Shown piece by piece: positions 59,406 to 64,000 of a stretch of DNA of 64,000 bases; position 1 is the first letter of the stretch; every line of letters starts with the position of its first letter. The notes under the pieces were generated by a model, which did no database searches, was not told where the DNA came from, and saw nothing but the letters and a program-made list of their open reading frames with translations. The translations under genes were made by a program, and so were the position numbers. The stretch comes from Aerococcus loyolae (GTDB lineage Bacteria > Bacillota > Bacilli > Lactobacillales > Aerococcaceae). Location of the stretch: positions 1,550,001 through 1,614,000 of the forward strand of contig NZ_CP126958.1 of the NCBI RefSeq assembly GCF_002871915.2, in the 5' to 3' direction.

Positions 59406-59446
59406 GAAAGAGGCTGTGACCAGCGTCATAACCTCTTGGTAATTTT
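59406..59446 (-). terminator. Hairpin terminator between yabR and tilS
   Basis: On the minus strand AAGAGG..TGAC pairs with GTCA..CCTCTT and is followed by TCTTTATTTTT. tilS begins 26 bases later, so either partial termination or RNA processing may set tilS level. Confidence 0.6.
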
Positions 59447-59468
59447 TTCTATTCTTCATCTCTTGTCA

Positions 59469-59927
59469 TTAGCCGCGACGGCCACCGCGACCACCACGTT
59501 TGCCTTCGGTATTACGCTTCAAGGAAGTTAAGCGATCATCACTTTCCTTTAAGAAATTATTCATCATGGCGTCAAAGTCACTGGTTTTTGCTTGTGGCTT
59601 ACGGTCAAATTTCTTATGGCTATTATGAGCCTTAGCTGGCTTAGGACCGCTATTACCATGCTTAGCTTGTGCTTTAGGCTCAGCTTGCTTGTGATCCTTG
59701 GCGTCCTTCATGGATAAGGCAATCTTTCCATCTGGTTGAATTTTAGTGACAATCGCAGTCACTTCATCGCCTTTTTGTAGATAATCATTGATATCTTTAA
59801 TATAGCTATCGGAAATTTCAGAAATGTGGACTAAACCACTGGTTCCATCACCGAGATCGACAAATACACCAAATTTAACAATTCCTGTAACCTTACCAGT
59901 TACTTTTTCCCCAACTTCTACGGTCAT
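59469..59927 (-). CDS. yabR: S1-domain RNA-binding protein (YabR/GSP13-like)
   Basis: The 152-aa protein has one S1 domain (about 5-75: GKVTGIVKFGVFVDLGDGTS ... KIALSMKD), then a Lys/His/Gly-rich disordered tail ending KRGGRGGRRG, likely RNA-binding. It is thought to associate with ribosomes. It lies 17 bases after divIC. Confidence 0.93.
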   Translation of the reverse strand: MTVEVGEKVTGKVTGIVKFGVFVDLGDGTSGLVHISEISDSYIKDINDYLQKGDEVTAIVTKIQPDGKIALSMKDAKDHKQAEPKAQAKHGNSGPKPAKAHNSHKKFDRKPQAKTSDFDAMMNNFLKESDDRLTSLKRNTEGKRGGRGGRRG

Positions 59928-59944
59928 GAAAGCTTATGATCCTC

Positions 59945-60397
59945 CTAATTTTTTTCATTATTGACTTTGTTTTGATTATTTTGCGCTTCTAGGTATGCCT
60001 TGTTAAGACTTTTTGCCTTCATGGAATCATTATCTTCAGGCGTGGAGAAAATAATTTCGCCCTCTTTGCTGAGATAATATTGGGCCCGGGCTAAACTCGC
60101 CAGATAAGACTCATTATTTAATAAGGTCACTTGGTTCTTTAGGGAGTCAACAATTTCTTGTTCACTCTGCCTTTGTTGCTTAGCCTGCTCAGTTTGTTCG
60201 CTTAAGGACCGGGTCTTAATTTGGGCATGGAAGACGCCAAACAGACATAATAGGGAGCCTAATAAACAAAAGCCTAAGAGCGAGTGCATGATTAAGTCAT
60301 GCCATTTCTGTTTCTTAGTGTCTTCTTGCTCCTTCTTACCAGCGTAGCGTGCAATGGAAGTAATTTTATTCTTATTTTCCTTGCCTTGGTCGCCCAT
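59945..60397 (-). CDS. divIC: Cell division protein DivIC/FtsB-like
   Basis: The 150-aa bitopic protein has a cytoplasmic start rich in Lys, one helix (about 38-60) and an external coiled coil (LSEQTEQAKQQRQSEQEIVD), then ARAQYYLSKEGEIIF, the FtsB/DivIC signature. It joins FtsL and DivIB at the septum. ATG 60397 is chosen, with AAAGGA eight bases before it; the ATG at 60406 abuts that site. Confidence 0.93.
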   Translation of the reverse strand: MGDQGKENKNKITSIARYAGKKEQEDTKKQKWHDLIMHSLLGFCLLGSLLCLFGVFHAQIKTRSLSEQTEQAKQQRQSEQEIVDSLKNQVTLLNNESYLASLARAQYYLSKEGEIIFSTPEDNDSMKAKSLNKAYLEAQNNQNKVNNEKN

Positions 60398-60473
60398 CTT
60401 TAGCATCCTTTCACAAAATAGTACCCTTCCTATTGTACCTTGCTTCTTTTAAAAAGTATAGCTCCTATTTTAA

Positions 60474-60755
60474 TTAAAAAAATTCAGGTTCGCTGGCTTT
60501 TTCCTTCCACTCCTCATCGAGAATGGTGTACATTTTGCTGGCGTCTTCTTTTTTAGTCGAATTTTCTAGGACATCGACTCTCAAAGTCAGCCACTTATTT
60601 CCAAACTCGATCTTGACGGTATCACCAACTTCCAAGTTGGTCCCGGACTTGGCCGGCCGCCCATTAACAGCCACCCGGCCTTGGTCACAGGCCTCTTTGG
60701 CCACGGTACGTCGCTTAATAATACGAGCAACTTTCAAAAATTTATCAATTCGCAT
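60474..60755 (-). CDS. rqcP: S4-domain RNA-binding protein RqcP
   Basis: The 93-aa protein is an S4 domain: [31 protein letters not shown] and [10 protein letters not shown]. RqcP (YabO) works with RqcH in adding alanine tails to nascent chains on stalled 50S subunits. Its start lies nine bases after the flippase stop. Confidence 0.95.
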   Translation of the reverse strand: MRIDKFLKVARIIKRRTVAKEACDQGRVAVNGRPAKSGTNLEVGDTVKIEFGNKWLTLRVDVLENSTKKEDASKMYTILDEEWKEKASEPEFF

Positions 60756-60764
60756 AGACTCTTC

Positions 60765-62390
60765 CTAACTCTCCTTATTTTTGATCCAATATTTAGCCAA
60801 GGGAAGCTCTTGCCACTCAGCCGGATTAAGTATCGGGTATCTTCTTACTACTAATAATACGACACCTGCTCCCAAAAGGACAGCCAAGCCCACAAATAAA
60901 GTGGCAAAGGCCCGACCTTTAGGGAAATTCAACCAAAAGAGCCAGCGCAAAGCCATAATGGCCAGCCACATGAGCAGGACCAATAGGCTAGTATCTCTCA
61001 GTAAAATCCCCATTTGACTCTCGGCTTTAATCGAATGGGGGATAAAGTGGTGCATCAAGATCAGCATCACAATTAAGGCCAGTAAAGTGGACCAGACGCC
61101 TCCCACTAGGCCAAAGCGACTAACCAGCAAGTGGGCAAAGACCCCTTTGACTAATAATCCCAAGCCCAGGGCCATGGCCGAATAAAACCACTGGTTCTGG
61201 CCTAGGAAAATATTATGGTAGATCAATACCCAGCTGGCCAAGACAATCATCAATAGATACTGTTCTAAGACCCCGCTACCCTTAGCATCACTAAAGAGCA
61301 TAACATTCAGTTCCGGCAAGATAGCCATTATCCCTGCCGTGACCAATAGACTAATAAAGAAAGTTAAGCGGCTAAAACGAGCCGCTGCTTCCTTAAATAG
61401 GGCCTTTTGTTTTTTGACAAAGGCCTGAGAAAGCAGGGGCAAATAAGAGGTCTGGAAGGCCAGGGAAAAGACCATGCCCAATTGAACAAAGGGCTGGCCG
61501 CGGTCATAGACCCCCTTATAAACCTTAGCCAGTTCGCTATCCAAACCAAAATCCAGTAAACCGTCATAAAGGGTAAAAGAATCAATTAATTGAAAGAAGA
61601 CCAGTAAGGCTGAAAAGCTACAAATCACCAGGCCATCGGTGACAAAGGTCCTCAGAATCTGGGGCCAGGTCAAGTGATAAGGCGGATCTTCAGCCAGAGC
61701 GCGACTTCTTTTCGACTCTTGGAATAAGCGCTGGGTGCCCCGGGATTGAAATAGAGCCAGGATTAGGTAGCTAGCTGCCGTAAAACCGGCAATTCCAGCC
61801 GAGGCCATGGCCCAGGCCCCCATGTCATAGAGGGACCAGTCCTGACTATAGACCTGGCTATAAAGGGTAGCCACCCCTAAGATCACCCCGACCCGGACTA
61901 CTTGCTCGATCACCTGAGAGACGGCGGTATGTTTCATATCATTGCGGCCCTGAAAGGCTCCCCGAATGAGAAGGAGAAAAGGCATGGCTAAGAACATATA
62001 GGAAACGCTCCGAATCACCACTGCCAAGTTGGGGTCAGCCATTCCCTGGGCTAAAAGCGGGGCTAGAAAAAAGGTCAGGCTAAAACACAATAAAGAAAAA
62101 ATGACTACTAGGAGACTATAACGACGCAAAAACAGGCGGCGGTGGGCCAGGTCAACCTGCCAGCTAATTTGTTTACCCACGTAATTGGGTAAGCCGCTGA
62201 GGGCAAAGGTCATTCCAATCCCATAAATGGGGTAGACTTGCTGGTAGACATAGAAACCCGTGTCACCCACTAGGTTTTGAAAGGGAACCCGGTAAACCGC
62301 ACTGAGAATCTTAGCGATAATGCCGGCCAGGGTCAACAAGCTGGCTCCCTTTAAGGCTTGTTGACTGCGGCGGTTTTTACTCGACACCAT
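60765..62390 (-). CDS. Oligosaccharide flippase family membrane protein (MurJ/YabM/SpoVB-like)
   Basis: The 541-aa protein shows about 14 hydrophobic helices and the MOP-superfamily start ALKGASLLTLAGIIAKILSAVYRVPFQNLVGDTGF. In B. subtilis the gene in this place is yabM. Members flip lipid-linked precursors; a role as lipid II flippase (MurJ) or for another polymer cannot be told from sequence here. It is three bases downstream of the mfd stop, so co-transcribed. Confidence 0.9.
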   Translation of the reverse strand: MVSSKNRRSQQALKGASLLTLAGIIAKILSAVYRVPFQNLVGDTGFYVYQQVYPIYGIGMTFALSGLPNYVGKQISWQVDLAHRRLFLRRYSLLVVIFSLLCFSLTFFLAPLLAQGMADPNLAVVIRSVSYMFLAMPFLLLIRGAFQGRNDMKHTAVSQVIEQVVRVGVILGVATLYSQVYSQDWSLYDMGAWAMASAGIAGFTAASYLILALFQSRGTQRLFQESKRSRALAEDPPYHLTWPQILRTFVTDGLVICSFSALLVFFQLIDSFTLYDGLLDFGLDSELAKVYKGVYDRGQPFVQLGMVFSLAFQTSYLPLLSQAFVKKQKALFKEAAARFSRLTFFISLLVTAGIMAILPELNVMLFSDAKGSGVLEQYLLMIVLASWVLIYHNIFLGQNQWFYSAMALGLGLLVKGVFAHLLVSRFGLVGGVWSTLLALIVMLILMHHFIPHSIKAESQMGILLRDTSLLVLLMWLAIMALRWLFWLNFPKGRAFATLFVGLAVLLGAGVVLLVVRRYPILNPAEWQELPLAKYWIKNKES

Positions 62391-62392
62391 CC

Positions 62393-64000
62393 CTAGTTCT
62401 CCCCTTCCACTTGGTCAGATTCCGCCTTTAAATCCTTACTGAGCTGGGTTAAGAATTGGAGCAGATAGTCTAACCACTGATCGGTTGAGAGTTCTTTAGT
62501 GTTTAACTGCATGACTAATTGGTCATTGGCCATCTTGATTTGTAGTTTCATAGGGATATCTTCTAGAGCCTTGAAAATCAACGGGGTCAATTGGCTAGGG
62601 TCTTGTTGCTTGGTAAAGACCAGCTCAATCCCCTTCCCCTTACGCGTGATTTTCTCCACCCCTATTGCAGTAGCATAGGACTTCATCGCCCCGACTGCTA
62701 AGAGCCATTGGACTTCTACCGGAGGCTCACCAAAGCGGTCCAATAATTCATCATCCAAGTCCCACATGGCATCGACATCGTCCAGGAGGTTGATGCGTTT
62801 GTAGATTTCCACCTTTTGATTTTCATCCTGGATATATTCTGAAGGAATATAGGCATCAATGTGCAATTCAATTTCTGTCGGTGACTGAGGCCGCTTAGCT
62901 GCCTTGCCTTGTTTCTTACGGATGGCTTCATCGAGCATCTGTTGAAAGAGGTCATAACCCACCGAATTGACAAAACCATGCTGTTCTTGCCCCAAGAGGT
63001 TGCCGGCTCCACGAATGGAGAGGTCGCGCATGGCGATTTTGAACCCTGCCCCTAATTCAGTAAAGTCTTTGAGGGCGGTCAGACGTTTTTCGCTGGCCTC
63101 ATTGAGGGCCTTATCAGGCCGGTACATAAAGTAAGCATAGGCTACCCGGTTGGACCGGCCTACCCGGCCCCGTAATTGATAGAGGGTCGATAAGCCCATC
63201 CGGTCAGCATCCTCCACTAAAAGGGTATTGACATTGGGCATATCAATCCCGGTTTCAATAATGGTGGTAGTGACTAAGACATCGTCATCGCCGGCCAAGA
63301 AGTCCATTAAGACTTCCTCTAATTGATTGGCGTGCATCTGACCATGGGCAATCGCTACCCGAGCTTGGGGGACTAATTCCTCAATAAAGTTGGCTTTTTC
63401 TTGGATATTTTGCACATTATTAAAGAGGTAAAAGACTTGCCCATTGCGGGCTAACTCCCGTTCAATGGCATCCCGGATCGCCCCATAATTTTGTTCCATG
63501 ACATAGGTCTGTACCGGAAAACGGTTAGCTGGTGGCGTTTCAATCACACTCAAGTCCCTGACCCCCATCATAGACATGTTCAAGGTACGAGGGATCGGTG
63601 TTGCCGTTAGGGTAAGAACATCAACATTTTTCCGCAAGGCCTTTAATCTCTCCTTGGCCTTGACCCCAAAGCGTTGTTCCTCATCGACAACTAAGAGGCC
63701 TAGGTCTAAGAATTTAATATCCTTGGATAGGAGTCGGTGGGTACCGATCACTAATTGGACGCTGCCCTCTTTTAAGCCCTTAATGACATGCTTTTGTTCA
63801 GCCGGACTCCGGAAACGACTCAATAAGTCAATAGTAAAAGGATAGTCCTTAAAGCGCTCTAGCATGGTTTCGTAGTGTTGCTGGGCTAAGACAGTCGTCG
63901 GCACCAGGAAGGCGACTTGCTTACCGTCAAGCATAGCCTTAAAGGCGGCCCGCATGGCAACTTCAGTTTTCCCAAAGCCCACGTCCCCAACGAGGAGACG
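62393..64000 (-). CDS. mfd: Transcription-repair coupling factor Mfd (C-terminal part; N-terminus outside window)
   Basis: The gene enters from the right edge and about 535 residues are visible. They open at Walker A GDVGFGKTEVA of the RecG-like translocase and continue with DEEQRFGVK (DEEQ box), LTATPIPRTLNMSM and ETGIDMPNVNTLLVEDAD. QLRGRVGRSNRVAYAYF (TRG motif) and the C-terminal TRCF domain follow. Mfd displaces stalled RNA polymerase and recruits UvrA. The UvrB-like and RNAP-binding domains lie beyond position 64000. Confidence 0.98.
   Translation of the reverse strand, partial: RLLVGDVGFGKTEVAMRAAFKAMLDGKQVAFLVPTTVLAQQHYETMLERFKDYPFTIDLLSRFRSPAEQKHVIKGLKEGSVQLVIGTHRLLSKDIKFLDLGLLVVDEEQRFGVKAKERLKALRKNVDVLTLTATPIPRTLNMSMMGVRDLSVIETPPANRFPVQTYVMEQNYGAIRDAIERELARNGQVFYLFNNVQNIQEKANFIEELVPQARVAIAHGQMHANQLEEVLMDFLAGDDDVLVTTTIIETGIDMPNVNTLLVEDADRMGLSTLYQLRGRVGRSNRVAYAYFMYRPDKALNEASEKRLTALKDFTELGAGFKIAMRDLSIRGAGNLLGQEQHGFVNSVGYDLFQQMLDEAIRKKQGKAAKRPQSPTEIELHIDAYIPSEYIQDENQKVEIYKRINLLDDVDAMWDLDDELLDRFGEPPVEVQWLLAVGAMKSYATAIGVEKITRKGKGIELVFTKQQDPSQLTPLIFKALEDIPMKLQIKMANDQLVMQLNTKELSTDQWLDYLLQFLTQLSKDLKAESDQVEGEN

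Overview
The window looks like a low-GC Firmicute of the order Lactobacillales, and an Aerococcus-like genome (Aerococcaceae) fits best. The evidence is the S10-spc-alpha ribosomal supercluster, the str operon (rpsL-rpsG-fusA-tuf), the block mfd-murJ-like-rqcP-divIC-yabR-tilS-hpt-ftsH-hslO-cysK-like-dusB-lysS, strong GGAGG ribosome sites, and an LPKTG wall-anchored protein with a YSIRK-like signal. The genus is inferred from gene order and protein style, not from a database search. No rRNA, tRNA, CRISPR array or insertion sequence was recognised.

Left part (1-8.8 kb): accessory metabolism. An ABC importer of the ergothioneine/quaternary-amine type (ATPase running off the left edge, plus a permease fused to a binding protein) diverges from a flavocytochrome-c-like FMN/FAD reductase, whose promoter overlaps a good CcpA (cre) site. 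Then come endonuclease III (with two Fe-S cysteines missing), a lipid kinase, an old-yellow-enzyme oxidoreductase and a divergent MFS efflux protein.

Surface region (8.8-19.3 kb): a giant adhesin gene on the minus strand with 16 tandem 99-residue Rib-like repeats and an LPKTG anchor. One in-frame TAA about 355 codons in splits it. An AT-rich MFS gene lies between the adhesin and the 3' end of rpsI.

Housekeeping part (19.3-64 kb), nearly all on the minus strand. Reading downstream (from high to low coordinate): mfd (partial), a MOP flippase, rqcP, divIC, yabR, tilS, hpt, ftsH, hslO, a degenerate cysteine-synthase homologue, dusB, lysS, an unidentified 563-aa membrane protein, the str operon, an L,D-transpeptidase, then rpsJ to rplQ (including secY, adk, infA, rpmJ, rpoA). 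An OatA-type acyltransferase separates rplQ from ecfA1-ecfA2-ecfT-truA. The ECF energising module has its own promoter, an FMN riboswitch and a terminator, so supply of the shared vitamin-uptake motor appears tied to flavin level. A class-A-beta-lactamase-like membrane protein, two small membrane-protein genes and rplM-rpsI (with a leader RNA) complete the run.

Most interesting points: the FMN switch on the shared ECF module; the nonsense-split mosaic adhesin; the pairing of an ergothioneine-type importer with a urocanate/fumarate-reductase-type flavoprotein; the endonuclease III without a complete Fe-S motif; the cysteine-synthase homologue with a rewritten active site; a promoter-terminator unit ahead of rpsL; and structured 3' UTRs after lysS and the cysK-like gene.
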